Origin: Pelagibius sp. CAU 1746
GTDB lineage: Bacteria; Pseudomonadota; Alphaproteobacteria; Kiloniellales; Kiloniellaceae
Direction: 5' to 3'
Length of the DNA stretch: 64,000 nucleotides
Assembly (NCBI RefSeq): GCF_039839785.1
Contig: NZ_JBDOQT010000001.1
Coordinates: forward strand, 2,294,001-2,358,000
Both the position numbers and the translations under genes were made by a program. This document shows positions 1 through 8,046 of this stretch, one piece after another. Each line of letters starts with the position of its first letter. Position 1 is the stretch's first letter. The notes below the pieces were generated by a model. It saw only the letters and a program-made list of their open reading frames with translations. It searched no databases and was not told the DNA's origin.

Positions 1-231
1 CTTGGAGTTGCGAACGTTGTCCACCGTCACCTGGATCGTGCTGGCCGCTGGATCGCTTGCGGCCGCCACCGGGGCGGTGCATTTGGCCTCCAGGGGTTCC
101 TCGCCCCGCGCCGGGGAGGATCCGGCCCAGGTCAGGGCGGCGGCGGCGAAGACGGCCGTCAGCAGGGGCAGGAAGGCATCTTTTGTCTGGACCGTACGGG
201 AACTGGGACCCATCTTCGCATTCCCATTCAT
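1..231 (-). CDS. Secreted DUF2141-like protein, N-terminal part only
   Basis: Partial gene running off the left edge; 77 codons are visible from an ATG at 231 (an in-frame ATG at 213 is an alternative). The visible part has a short basic start, a hydrophobic alanine/leucine signal peptide (about residues 18-36) with a likely cleavage after an Ala-rich stretch, and then a segment beginning STIQVTVDNVRNSK. That last stretch resembles the opening beta strand of DUF2141 proteins, small secreted beta-sandwich proteins of unknown function. The signal peptide is seen; the family is inferred from a short match, so it could be another secreted protein. It is transcribed away from the HIT gene. Confidence 0.5.
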   Translation of the reverse strand, partial: MNGNAKMGPSSRTVQTKDAFLPLLTAVFAAAALTWAGSSPARGEEPLEAKCTAPVAAASDPAASTIQVTVDNVRNSK

Positions 232-385
232 TGCAAGCCGGAAGGATGCCCGAGGCGGCACCATCTGATATTACGGGGCGGGGGCGGTTGCCATCCCCCC
301 GCGGCTCCCGCGAGAGCCCGGGCCAGCGTCAGTTCAAGCGAGGTATGACCGCAGCGTGACTTTGTCAAGTAAGCCCAACGAGACC

Positions 386-814
386 ATGGCCAAGTTCGGC
401 TACCCCGGCAGCCTGATCCGCGATTACCGCCGCTGGGTGGTGCTGCTGCGCCCGCATCAGGCGACGCTGGCCGCCCTGGTGCTGGTTTGCAAGGACGAGG
501 CGCAGGCCTTCGGCGACATCTCGGGCGAAGCCTTCGCGGAGTTGCAGCAGGTGATCGGCGACATCGAGGCGGGGCTCGGCGCCTTCCGCCCCTATCGGAA
601 GATCAACTACCTGATGCTGATGATGGTGGACAAGGACGTGCATTTCCACGTCCTGCCGCGCTATGACGCGGCCCAGGAGTTCCAGGGACTCGTCTTCGAG
701 GACACCGGCTGGCCGGCGGCCCCGGCGCTCGCCGGCGGCCTCCATCCGGAGCCCGCGGAGCTGGACGAACTGGCCGCTGCGGTAAGGGCGGTTTGGCCGG
801 CCCCGGCCGGCTGA
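386..814 (+). CDS. HIT-like nucleotide-binding family protein
   Basis: A 142-residue protein of the histidine triad superfamily, whose members hydrolyse or transfer nucleotide phosphates (for example dinucleoside polyphosphates). The signature near residues 85-92 reads DVHFHVLPR, so the first histidine of the usual H-x-H-x-H triad is Asp while the central and last ones remain. I chose the ATG at 386, because the family begins with the KFGYP stretch; a GTG at 356 would add ten residues. The gene ends 29 bases before lptF and may be cotranscribed with it, but nothing ties the two functionally. Substrate unknown. Confidence 0.75.
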   Translation: MAKFGYPGSLIRDYRRWVVLLRPHQATLAALVLVCKDEAQAFGDISGEAFAELQQVIGDIEAGLGAFRPYRKINYLMLMMVDKDVHFHVLPRYDAAQEFQGLVFEDTGWPAAPALAGGLHPEPAELDELAAAVRAVWPAPAG

Positions 815-843
815 CGAGAACGGAGAGCGTTAGCGGCCCTGCC

Positions 844-2076
844 ATGTCGACCATCAACAGCTACATCCTGCGGCAGACGCTGGGTCCGCTCTTCGCGGCC
901 ATCGGCATCGCACTGCTGGTATTGCTGACCGAGCGCATGCTGCGGCTGCTCGACCTGGTGCTGGATACCGGCGGCGGGCTGACGGTGTTGCTGCAGATGC
1001 TGGCCTTCCTGGTGCCGCACTACATGGCTTTGGCGCTGCCGGTCGCCTTCTTTCTTGGCGTGCTGCTGGCTTTCAGCCGCCTGCACCACAGCCGTGAGTT
1101 GGACGCGCTCGGGTCGGCGGGCATCAGCCTGTCGCGCCTCATGGTCCCGGTGGTCCTTCTGGGGATCGGCCTTTCGGTCCTCTCGGCAGCGAATTTCGCA
1201 GTGGGCCAACCCTACACGCGCTACATCTATCGCGCCCTGGTGCACAATGTGTCGGAGGCGGCGGCGAACGTCTATCTGAAGGAGCGAACCTTCATGGAAG
1301 TGAAGGGCGTGACCTTCATGGCCGAGCGCATTTGGCGCAACAGTCAGGAGTTTGCGAAGGTCTTCATCTACCAGGAGGACGACAAGGGCCAGGCGATCGC
1401 GACGACGGCCGAGCGAGGCAGCCTCCACGTGGCCCCGAAGGGCGAGCAGTCGACCTTGCTGCTGCGTGACGGCGTGCGGCTGGAAACGCCGATCGAAAAG
1501 CCGGACGAGGCCGGGGCGGAGAGCCGCAGTTCCGCCGGCCAGGCAGGCGCCCTGCAGTTCGACCAGCTTCAGGTGCCCATCGACCTGGTGGGACAAGAGG
1601 GGTTCCGGCCGCGCGGCGAGGATGAACGCGAGCTCACCCTCTTCGAGCTTTGGCGCTATCGCCACGCACCGCCGCAGGGGGTGACGACGGACCAGATGCT
1701 GGCGGACTTCCACGATCGCCTCGTGCGCAGCTTCTCCGTTCTCTTTCTGCCTTTCCTGGCGGTGTCCTTCGCCCTGGGGCCGCGGCGTGCGCGGCAGTCC
1801 TACGGCATCGCCGCGGGCCTGCTGATTCTGGTGGCCTACAATCAGGCCCTCAGCATCGGCAAGTCGCTGGCTTCTATCGGCAGCGTGCCGCCTCTTCTCG
1901 GGCAATGGCTGCCTTTCGCCGCCCTGGCGCTGGGCAGCGCCTGGCTCTACTACCGCAGCGCTTTCGTGGTGCCGCCGGGCGGCGCCGGCCGTTTCTCTCC
2001 GATTGCTATCCTGGAGGATGCGGTGCAGACCCTGCGCGCCGGCCTGCGCATGAAGCGGCGCCGGCCGTCGGATTGA
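844..2076 (+). CDS. lptF: LptF/LptG-family permease (LptF-like)
   Basis: Inner-membrane half of the ABC transporter LptB2FG that extracts lipopolysaccharide and passes it to the Lpt bridge. The 410-residue product has the YjgP/YjgQ layout: membrane helices in the first 130 residues, a periplasmic beta-jellyroll insert (about 140-270) containing the typical phrase YLKERTFMEV, and a C-terminal helical bundle. The ATG at 844 starts MSTINSYILRQ, the normal N terminus. It is followed 47 bases later by lptG. No lptD, surA or lptB lies nearby, and the next genes build sphingolipid-type lipids, so this pair may serve a lipid other than LPS. The family is sure; the substrate is open. Confidence 0.9.
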   Translation: MSTINSYILRQTLGPLFAAIGIALLVLLTERMLRLLDLVLDTGGGLTVLLQMLAFLVPHYMALALPVAFFLGVLLAFSRLHHSRELDALGSAGISLSRLMVPVVLLGIGLSVLSAANFAVGQPYTRYIYRALVHNVSEAAANVYLKERTFMEVKGVTFMAERIWRNSQEFAKVFIYQEDDKGQAIATTAERGSLHVAPKGEQSTLLLRDGVRLETPIEKPDEAGAESRSSAGQAGALQFDQLQVPIDLVGQEGFRPRGEDERELTLFELWRYRHAPPQGVTTDQMLADFHDRLVRSFSVLFLPFLAVSFALGPRRARQSYGIAAGLLILVAYNQALSIGKSLASIGSVPPLLGQWLPFAALALGSAWLYYRSAFVVPPGGAGRFSPIAILEDAVQTLRAGLRMKRRRPSD

Positions 2077-2123
2077 TCGGGTTGGCGGCATGAACGGGCT
2101 GGCGGAATGAGCGGATCGGCGAC

Positions 2124-3206
2124 ATGAAGACCCTGGCAGGCTATCTCACGCGGCTGCTGGTGATGCGCTTCCTGCTGCTGCTCTTCGGTATGGGCGCCTT
2201 CCTGCTGGGCCTCGACCTGATGGTCAACGCCAATAGCCTCTTGACCGAGGGCGGCGGCATCGAGCCGCTGGTCCGCTATATCCTGCTGCGCAGCCCGACC
2301 ATCGTCTCCGACCTCATCAAGATTGCCACCCTGCTGGCCGGGCTGCTGACCTTCGCGACTCTGATCCGCCATGGGGAGCTGACGGCGATTTGGGGCGCCG
2401 GCATTTCGCAGTTCGGACTCTTCCTGCGGCTCATTCCGCTGGCGGTCGTGCTGGGCGGCCTGCAGTTCGCCGTCGACGATTTCGCGGTGCCCGTGGGCTT
2501 CGACGGCCTGCGCGAGTGGGGCATCGGTGAGTACGATCGGGCGGACGGCGCCGGCCTGACCGAAGGCGTGACCTGGATCCATGTCGGCCGCGACATCGTG
2601 CGGGTGCCCACCGCGAACATCGGGGAAGGACGCCTCGACGATTTCACGATCTTCCAGCGTGACGACAACGGCGGCCTGCTGGCCCGGCTCGACGTTGCCG
2701 AGGCCCACTATGCCGGCGGCTTGTGGGTTTTGAGCGGCATAGAGGAGCGCAGCGCCCAGGGCGGCGTGCTGAGGCAGAGTGCCCGCCGCGACTGGCGCAT
2801 TTCGCTGGACCCGGAAAGCCTGCGCAATCTCAGCGCCCATCCCCGCCATCTCTCTTTCGATCAGATCAGCCGTTTCGCCGGAGGCGATGGGCAGGGCACC
2901 TGGGCGCCCTACCTCTACCGCACCTGGCTTTACGAGAAGTTCAGCACCTGCCTGGTGCCGCTGCTGATGCTGCTGCTTTGCGCCGCCCTGGCGCAGCAGT
3001 CGCAGCGCAGCGGCCGGGTCGAGCTGCTGTTCCTCGGCGGCATTGCCATCGGCTTCGCCTTCTTCATTTTCAACGGCATCACCCTGGCGATGGGCGAGGT
3101 GGGGCTGCTGCCGCCGCTGATCGCCAGCGCCGTGCCCCTGGTGGCCCTTACCGCCGTCGCCATGAGCGTCATCTACTGGCACGAACTGAAGAAGCGGCCG
3201 GCTTAG
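2124..3206 (+). CDS. lptG: LptF/LptG-family permease (LptG-like)
   Basis: Partner permease of the preceding gene (360 residues). It opens with a helix containing TLAGYLTRLLV and three N-terminal membrane segments, then a periplasmic jellyroll domain (about 135-260), and closes with three helices; this is the standard LptG fold. In the known system LptF and LptG form the lateral gate through which lipid enters from the periplasmic leaflet of the inner membrane. The start ATG at 2124 is the first in frame after the lptF stop. A 120-base gap separates it from the lipid headgroup operon on the same strand, so co-regulation is possible but not shown. Confidence 0.9.
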   Translation: MKTLAGYLTRLLVMRFLLLLFGMGAFLLGLDLMVNANSLLTEGGGIEPLVRYILLRSPTIVSDLIKIATLLAGLLTFATLIRHGELTAIWGAGISQFGLFLRLIPLAVVLGGLQFAVDDFAVPVGFDGLREWGIGEYDRADGAGLTEGVTWIHVGRDIVRVPTANIGEGRLDDFTIFQRDDNGGLLARLDVAEAHYAGGLWVLSGIEERSAQGGVLRQSARRDWRISLDPESLRNLSAHPRHLSFDQISRFAGGDGQGTWAPYLYRTWLYEKFSTCLVPLLMLLLCAALAQQSQRSGRVELLFLGGIAIGFAFFIFNGITLAMGEVGLLPPLIASAVPLVALTAVAMSVIYWHELKKRPA

Positions 3207-3326
3207 GGAGGCTTTCTTGACAAGCGCCGCCGGGTCCGATTAATGGAGCGGAACCGCCCCTCTTGCGCCTTGGCGCCGTCCGGAAGAGGCTCGCCAAGGC
3301 CCTGATTTTCATACCAATGTTCTATA

Positions 3327-4493
3327 GTGAGAGTTCACTTGCCCGCTGAGAAGGAGCCACGGCCAATTGTCGCCGCCATCGTCGGCGCCGCCGATCCCCG
3401 GGTGTGGTGCGCCAGCGCTGGAGAGCGCCTGCGCCGTCAGCTCGCCCGAGCCGGCGTCACAGAGATCGTCGAGGAAGGCGCGCTGGCCGGGCAGGAAGGC
3501 TCCGTTCTGCTGCTGCGCTCGGAGGGCGTTATCGACACGCCGCTGCTCCAGGCGCTGCTCGCGGCGCCGGGCGCGGTGCTGCTCTCCAACGGCGCTCCGT
3601 CGGGCGTGCCTCTGGCGGTTCACGCTCCGGCCGGACTGGCCGGCGCGGCGGCCGAAGTGTTGCGGCACGACGGCGCCGGGGAACTGCCCGAAGGCTTGCA
3701 GGCCGTCACCAGCGGCGACCTCGGCGCCTCCTACTGGCAGGCGCTGCGCAAGCGAGAGGAGCCCTATGCCCTGCTTTTACGCGCGGAAAGCCTGAAGCCC
3801 ATCGAGTGGCGCATGTTCATGGGCACCTACAAAGGCGCCACCGACTTCGTCACCAAGTGGTTCTGGCCGCGTCCGGCCTTTCACGCGACCAAGCTCTGCG
3901 CGCGGCTCGGCATCACGCCGAACCAGGTGACGGCGCTGAGTGCGATCCTGGTCGTCGCCGCCTTCTACTGGTTCTGGGAGGGCAACTGGCTGCCCGGCCT
4001 GCTGGCCGCCTGGGGCATGACCTTCCTCGACACCGTCGACGGCAAGCTGGCCCGCATCACCCTGCAGTCCAGCAAGTGGGGCAACGTCTTCGACCACGGC
4101 ATCGATCTGGTGCATCCGCCCTTCTGGTACTGGGCCTGGGGCGTCGGCCTGCAGCAGGCCGTCAGCCCGGACAGCCTGGCGCTGATGCTTGTCGTGATCG
4201 TCGCCGGCTACGTGCTGCAGCGGGTGATCGAGGGCCTCGCCATTTGGCGCCTGGGCCTGGAAATCCACGTCTGGCGCAAGATCGACACCTGGTTCCGCCT
4301 TTTCACCGCGCGGCGCAATCCCAACCTGGTGCTGCTGACCCTCTTCGCGCTCTTTGGCCGCCCGGACCTGGGTCTCGCCGCGGTGGCCGTATGGACGGCG
4401 GTCTGCCTGCTGCTGCATGCCCTGCAGATCCTGCAGGCGCTTTTCGCGGCGCGCCGCGGCAGGCTGAATTCCTGGATGGCGGGGCCGGCGTGA
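3327..4493 (+). CDS. CDP-alcohol phosphatidyltransferase with N-terminal extension
   Basis: Integral membrane enzyme that swaps CMP of a CDP-activated molecule for an alcohol or phosphate group. The 388-residue product carries the complete family signature D-x2-D-G-x2-A-R-x8-G-x3-D-x3-D at residues 235-260 (it begins DTVDGKLAR), surrounded by hydrophobic helices. The first ~170 residues form a soluble domain with a Rossmann-like pattern, reminiscent of a decayed nucleotidyltransferase domain as in bifunctional inositol-phosphate enzymes, but without a clear catalytic motif. Start: GTG at 3327. It overlaps the next gene by four bases (stop TGA 4491-4493, next start GTG 4490). Context suggests a sphingolipid or phospholipid headgroup transferase; donor and acceptor are unknown. 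Confidence 0.85.
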   Translation: MRVHLPAEKEPRPIVAAIVGAADPRVWCASAGERLRRQLARAGVTEIVEEGALAGQEGSVLLLRSEGVIDTPLLQALLAAPGAVLLSNGAPSGVPLAVHAPAGLAGAAAEVLRHDGAGELPEGLQAVTSGDLGASYWQALRKREEPYALLLRAESLKPIEWRMFMGTYKGATDFVTKWFWPRPAFHATKLCARLGITPNQVTALSAILVVAAFYWFWEGNWLPGLLAAWGMTFLDTVDGKLARITLQSSKWGNVFDHGIDLVHPPFWYWAWGVGLQQAVSPDSLALMLVVIVAGYVLQRVIEGLAIWRLGLEIHVWRKIDTWFRLFTARRNPNLVLLTLFALFGRPDLGLAAVAVWTAVCLLLHALQILQALFAARRGRLNSWMAGPA

Positions 4494-5491
4494 GCGCCGG
4501 CGGCGGGAAGCCCAGGATCGGCGTCATCACCAACCCCGGCAGCCAGCGCAACAAGGCGGGCCTGGGGGAACTGCGGGAACTGCTCGACGGCGCGTCCAAT
4601 GTCGAGCACGCCGTGCTCGACAAGATCACCGACATCCCGGAGATCCTGCGCGGCTTCGCCCGGCAGGAGGTTGGCGTGGTGGCCGTGGCCGGAGGCGACG
4701 GCACGGTGCAGGCGGCGCTGACCGAGCTCTACGGCCAGCGCCCTTTCGAAAGCGACCCGCTGCTGGTGGTGGTGCCGCGCGGCATGACCAACATGATCGC
4801 CGCCGACGTCGGCCTGAAGCGGCGCGGCCTCGCGGGGCTGCGGCGGCTGCTGGCCGCCGATGCGGAGATCCTGGCGCGCGCCTGCCTCTCGCGGCGCATC
4901 CTGCGCCTGGAGAACGCCCTGAACCTGCCGCCGCAATACGGTATGTTCTTCGGCGGCGCCGGGATCACCCGCGCCATCGATGCCTGCCGCAGCAAGGTCC
5001 ATCCCTACAACATCAAGTCGGACTCGGCGGCGGCGGTGACCCTGGCGGGCCTGTTGGGCAGTTGGCTGCTGCGCGGCGGGGGGAACGGCCGCGAGGGAGG
5101 AAGCATCTTCTACGGCGACAGGATCGCGATGACCTTTGACGACGCCCCGACACAGACGCTGGAGAGTCTGCTGATCCTCGCGACCACATTGGACAAGCTG
5201 ATCCTCGGCAGCCGGCCCTTCTGGGACGGCGGGGGCGACGAGCCCGGGGGCCATTTGCGATTCACCGCCATCGCCTATCCTCCCAAGGGAATGCTGCGCT
5301 ACGCCCTGCGCATCCTCTACGGCGGCCCCCAGCGCAAGCTGCCGCCGGAGACCTATCTGAGCCGCAGCCCGCGGCGCGTGGCGCTGGCCATGGACTGTCC
5401 CTTCACCCTGGACGGCGAGATCTTCGAGCCGGCACCGGGCAAGGAGATCGTCCTGAGCGCCGCCGACGAAGCCCGTTTCGTGAGGCTGTGA
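4490..5491 (+). CDS. Diacylglycerol/ceramide kinase family protein
   Basis: Lipid kinase of the DAGK catalytic family (333 residues) with the nucleotide-binding signature AGGDGTVQAA near residues 70-79 and the second loop VPRGMTNMIAADVG near 97-110. These kinases phosphorylate diacylglycerol, sphingosine or ceramide at the inner membrane. The gene starts at a GTG inside the stop codon of the CDP-alcohol transferase and ends three bases before the next gene, so the three are translationally coupled. From memory, Caulobacter has a ceramide kinase of this family (CpgB) in the middle of a three-gene set beside spt; the same position here suggests ceramide is the substrate, but diacylglycerol is not excluded. 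Confidence 0.85.
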   Translation: MSAGGGKPRIGVITNPGSQRNKAGLGELRELLDGASNVEHAVLDKITDIPEILRGFARQEVGVVAVAGGDGTVQAALTELYGQRPFESDPLLVVVPRGMTNMIAADVGLKRRGLAGLRRLLAADAEILARACLSRRILRLENALNLPPQYGMFFGGAGITRAIDACRSKVHPYNIKSDSAAAVTLAGLLGSWLLRGGGNGREGGSIFYGDRIAMTFDDAPTQTLESLLILATTLDKLILGSRPFWDGGGDEPGGHLRFTAIAYPPKGMLRYALRILYGGPQRKLPPETYLSRSPRRVALAMDCPFTLDGEIFEPAPGKEIVLSAADEARFVRL

Positions 5492-5494
5492 ACG

Positions 5495-6415
5495 GTGCCC
5501 GGCGACGCGCTGACGGCTTTGCGGGAGGCGGAGACGGCCGAGGCGGTGGCCGCGCCGATCGCCGCCATCGTCGAAGCCGCGCGCGCGCGCCACGGCGCGG
5601 CGGTCTCGGCGGTGATCTTCTACGGCTCCTGCCTGCGCCTGGGCGACGACGACGGCAAGGTTGTCGATCTCTATCTGCTGGTCGACAGCTACGCCGCGGT
5701 CTACGGCCGGGGCCTGCGGGCTTTCCTGAACTGGGTGCTGCCGCCCAACGTCTTCTACCTGGAAGCGCCTTTCGAGGGTCGCCAGGTGCGCGCCAAGTAC
5801 GCGCTGGTCTCGCTGGCCGATTTTGAGCGCGGTGCCTCGGGGCGCTGGTTCCATCCCTATCTCTGGGCCCGCTTCGCGCAGCCCTGCCGCCTGCCATACT
5901 GCCGCGACGCGGCGGTGCGCGCGCGGGTGGTGGCGGCGCTCTGCGGGTCGGCGCGCAAGGTGGCGGGCGAGGGGCTGGCCCTGGTCGACGGTGTCTTCAA
6001 CAGCCGCGATCTCTGGGTTTCCGTGTTCCGCCAGACCTACCGCACCGAGCTGCGCGCCGAACCGCCGGAGCGGGCGGAGGAGATCTACCAGGCCAACGCC
6101 GCCCATTACGGCGAGGTGGCGGCGACGGTGCTGCCGCTGCTGGGCGCGCGGGCGGCGGGCGGCGGCTGGCAGGCGCCGGCGCAGCCGCGCCCGAACCTCA
6201 AATGGCTGCTGCGCCGCTGGCAGGGCAAGCTGTTGTCGGTGGCCCGCCTGGTGAAGGCGGCCTTCACCTTCCAGGATGGCGCGCAGTACCTGCTGTGGAA
6301 GATCGAGCGGCACTCGGGCGTCAATATCGAGGTGACGCCCTGGCAGCGCCGCCATCCGGTCCTGGCCTCGTCGGTGCTGTTCTGGAAGCTCTACCGCAAG
6401 GGCGCGTTCAGGTAG
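5495..6415 (+). CDS. Nucleotidyltransferase-like protein resembling Tam41 CDP-diacylglycerol synthase
   Basis: A 306-residue protein with no signal peptide. Residues 41-64 hold a nucleotidyltransferase-like pattern, IFYGSCLR followed by VVDLYLLVD, that is a Gly-Ser pair and downstream acidic residues. Residues 84-130 continue with NVFYLEA, RAKYALVSLADF and LWARFAQP, which follow the order seen in Tam41/Mmp37, the mitochondrial peripheral CDP-diacylglycerol synthase (there: FNP, KYGV and YLAGRLQKP). I infer a CTP-dependent enzyme activating the phosphorylated lipid made by the kinase before it. The start is a GTG at 5495, three bases after the previous stop. The motifs are seen, the homology is inferred and untested; it may instead make another CDP-linked headgroup. 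Confidence 0.6.
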   Translation: MPGDALTALREAETAEAVAAPIAAIVEAARARHGAAVSAVIFYGSCLRLGDDDGKVVDLYLLVDSYAAVYGRGLRAFLNWVLPPNVFYLEAPFEGRQVRAKYALVSLADFERGASGRWFHPYLWARFAQPCRLPYCRDAAVRARVVAALCGSARKVAGEGLALVDGVFNSRDLWVSVFRQTYRTELRAEPPERAEEIYQANAAHYGEVAATVLPLLGARAAGGGWQAPAQPRPNLKWLLRRWQGKLLSVARLVKAAFTFQDGAQYLLWKIERHSGVNIEVTPWQRRHPVLASSVLFWKLYRKGAFR

Positions 6416-6424
6416 CGGCGGCCC

Positions 6425-6475
6425 CTATTCGGCGGCGGCCCCTATTCGGCGGCGGCCCCTATTCGGCGGCGGATT
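6425..6475. repeat. 17-bp tandem repeat, three copies, at the spt 3' end
   Basis: The unit CTATTCGGCGGCGGCCC occurs at 6425-6441 and 6442-6458, with a third near-copy at 6459-6475. The third copy supplies the spt stop codon and last codons; the first two duplicate this end in the short space between convergent genes. Looks like slippage duplication. Confidence 0.85.
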
Positions 6476-7673
6476 GCGCGGCTTCCCACTCCTTGAGGGC
6501 GCGGCGGGCCGCATCGAAAACCTCGCAGACCTTCTGCACCTGGGCCGGAGTATGGGCGGCCGAGAGGCTGCAGCGCAGCAGGCAGGAGCCGTCCGGGGTG
6601 CCCGGCGGCAACGCGAGGTTCACATAGACGCCGGACTCGATCAGCGCGTTCCACATGAAGACCGCCGCCTCTTCGCTGGGCAGCTTGACGGCGATGATCG
6701 GGCTCGTCTCGGCGCAAATCTCGAAGCCCAGATCCTTCAGGCCGCCGTAGAGCGCCTTGGCGTTGTCCCAGAGTTGGCGGCGCAACTGCGGCTGGGATTG
6801 GATCTTCTTCAGGGTGGCCATGGCCGTGGCGATACTGGACGGCGAGGAGGAGGCCGTGAACATGTAGGGTCGGCTGGTGAAGCGAAGCTGCTCGAACTCC
6901 GGGTTGCTGGAGGCGCCGAAGCCGCCGACCGCGCCCAGGCTCTTGGAGAAGGTGCCGACCACGTAGTCGACGTCGTCCTCGACGCCGTAAGCCTCGGCGA
7001 TGCCGCGGCCGTTCTCGCCGAAGACGCCCAGGGAATGCGCCTCGTCGACCAGCAGGTCCACGCCATGGCGGCGCTTCACGTCGACGAATTCGTCCAGCGG
7101 CGCCTGGTCGCCCAGCATGGAATAGATACCCTCGACGATGATCAGCTTGCTCGTTCCGTCGCCCTTGAGGCGCTCCAGGCGCTTGTCGAGATCGGCCGGG
7201 GAGTTGTGGCGGAACCGGATCAAGGTGGCGCCGCTGAGGCGGCAGCCGTCGTAGATGCTGGCGTGGGAGTCGGCGTCCAGCAGGATGATGTCCTTGGGAC
7301 CGGCCAGGCCTGCGATGATGCCCAGGTTGGCCTGATAGCCGGTCGGGAAGACCATGGCGGCCTCGCGGCCCAGGAAGGCCGCGATTTCCTGCTCCAGCAC
7401 GCGGTGGCTGGCATAGGTGCCGTTGGCGATGCGCGAACCTGTGGTGCCGGTGCCCTGCTGGCGCACGGCTTCCACCGTGGCCTCGACGCAGTCGGGATCG
7501 AAGGTCAGGCCCAGGTAGTTGTTGGTGCCGACCAGGATGGTCTCGCGCCCGTCGATGATCGCCTCGGTTGCCGAGACGATGCGGTCCATGCACATGTTGA
7601 AAGGGTCCCTGCCGGCCGCCAGGAGGCGGTTGTGGCGGAGGGTGATCTGATCGTATTTATCGAACAGGCTCAT
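6459..7673 (-). CDS. spt: Serine palmitoyltransferase (alpha-oxoamine synthase)
   Basis: PLP enzyme condensing L-serine with an acyl thioester to 3-ketosphinganine, the first step of sphingolipid synthesis. The 404-residue product has the alpha-oxoamine synthase features: GTTGSR, the DEAHSLG loop around the PLP-ring aspartate (residue ~210), and the PLP lysine in GTFSKSLGAVGG (~245). 8-amino-7-oxononanoate synthase and KBL share the fold, but an acyl carrier protein gene starts just upstream in the same operon (4-base gap) and a reductase and acyl-ACP synthetase follow the Caulobacter spt gene order, so SPT is the best reading. Start ATG at 7673. The C terminus ends in a repeat-bearing region. 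Confidence 0.88.
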   Translation of the reverse strand: MSLFDKYDQITLRHNRLLAAGRDPFNMCMDRIVSATEAIIDGRETILVGTNNYLGLTFDPDCVEATVEAVRQQGTGTTGSRIANGTYASHRVLEQEIAAFLGREAAMVFPTGYQANLGIIAGLAGPKDIILLDADSHASIYDGCRLSGATLIRFRHNSPADLDKRLERLKGDGTSKLIIVEGIYSMLGDQAPLDEFVDVKRRHGVDLLVDEAHSLGVFGENGRGIAEAYGVEDDVDYVVGTFSKSLGAVGGFGASSNPEFEQLRFTSRPYMFTASSSPSSIATAMATLKKIQSQPQLRRQLWDNAKALYGGLKDLGFEICAETSPIIAVKLPSEEAAVFMWNALIESGVYVNLALPPGTPDGSCLLRCSLSAAHTPAQVQKVCEVFDAARRALKEWEAAQSAAE

Positions 7674-7677
7674 GAGG

Positions 7678-7929
7678 TTAGCCCTTGCTCAGTTGTGCGA
7701 GCACCACATCGATCAGATCCTGGAGGTTGTTCACGTCCGGGAGCAGGCTGATCGGAATGTCGATCTCGAAGCGGTCTTCGATCTCCATGACCAGGTTCAT
7801 GGCCGCTACGGAATCCATATAGAGATCGGCGGAGAGGTCGGTTTCCGGCGTGATGTCGATGTCTTTGGGATTAAAGGGTTGAAGGAGCGTAATAATCTCC
7901 TCTTGGACCTTATCGGCAGTCCACTGCAT
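7678..7929 (-). CDS. acpR: Acyl carrier protein dedicated to sphingolipid synthesis
   Basis: Small acidic carrier protein (83 residues). The phosphopantetheine serine sits in the motif YMDSVAAMNLV (residues ~37-47), followed by the helix MEIEDRFEIDIP typical of ACPs. It is not the housekeeping ACP, whose motif is DSLDTVEL. The gene lies four bases upstream of spt and downstream of the reductase, so it probably delivers the acyl chain loaded by the synthetase at 9118-10914 to serine palmitoyltransferase. The symbol follows my recollection of the Caulobacter nomenclature. The 117 bases before its start hold no gene. Confidence 0.87.
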   Translation of the reverse strand: MQWTADKVQEEIITLLQPFNPKDIDITPETDLSADLYMDSVAAMNLVMEIEDRFEIDIPISLLPDVNNLQDLIDVVLAQLSKG

Positions 7930-8046
7930 GTCGTTCCCTCATGATCGCGGCCTTCTGGCTTTGGAAGGGGCCCCGTTTCCTACCTGGTTCCCCCCAACGG
8001 CAACCGGGCGGCGCGTGCGGTGTCCGCGATGCCTGGGACGCGCGCG

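Noticed and set aside
4208-6355. A 715-codon minus-strand open frame
   Set aside because: Antisense to the kinase and nucleotidyltransferase-like genes; Arg/Gln-rich with no recognisable domain.
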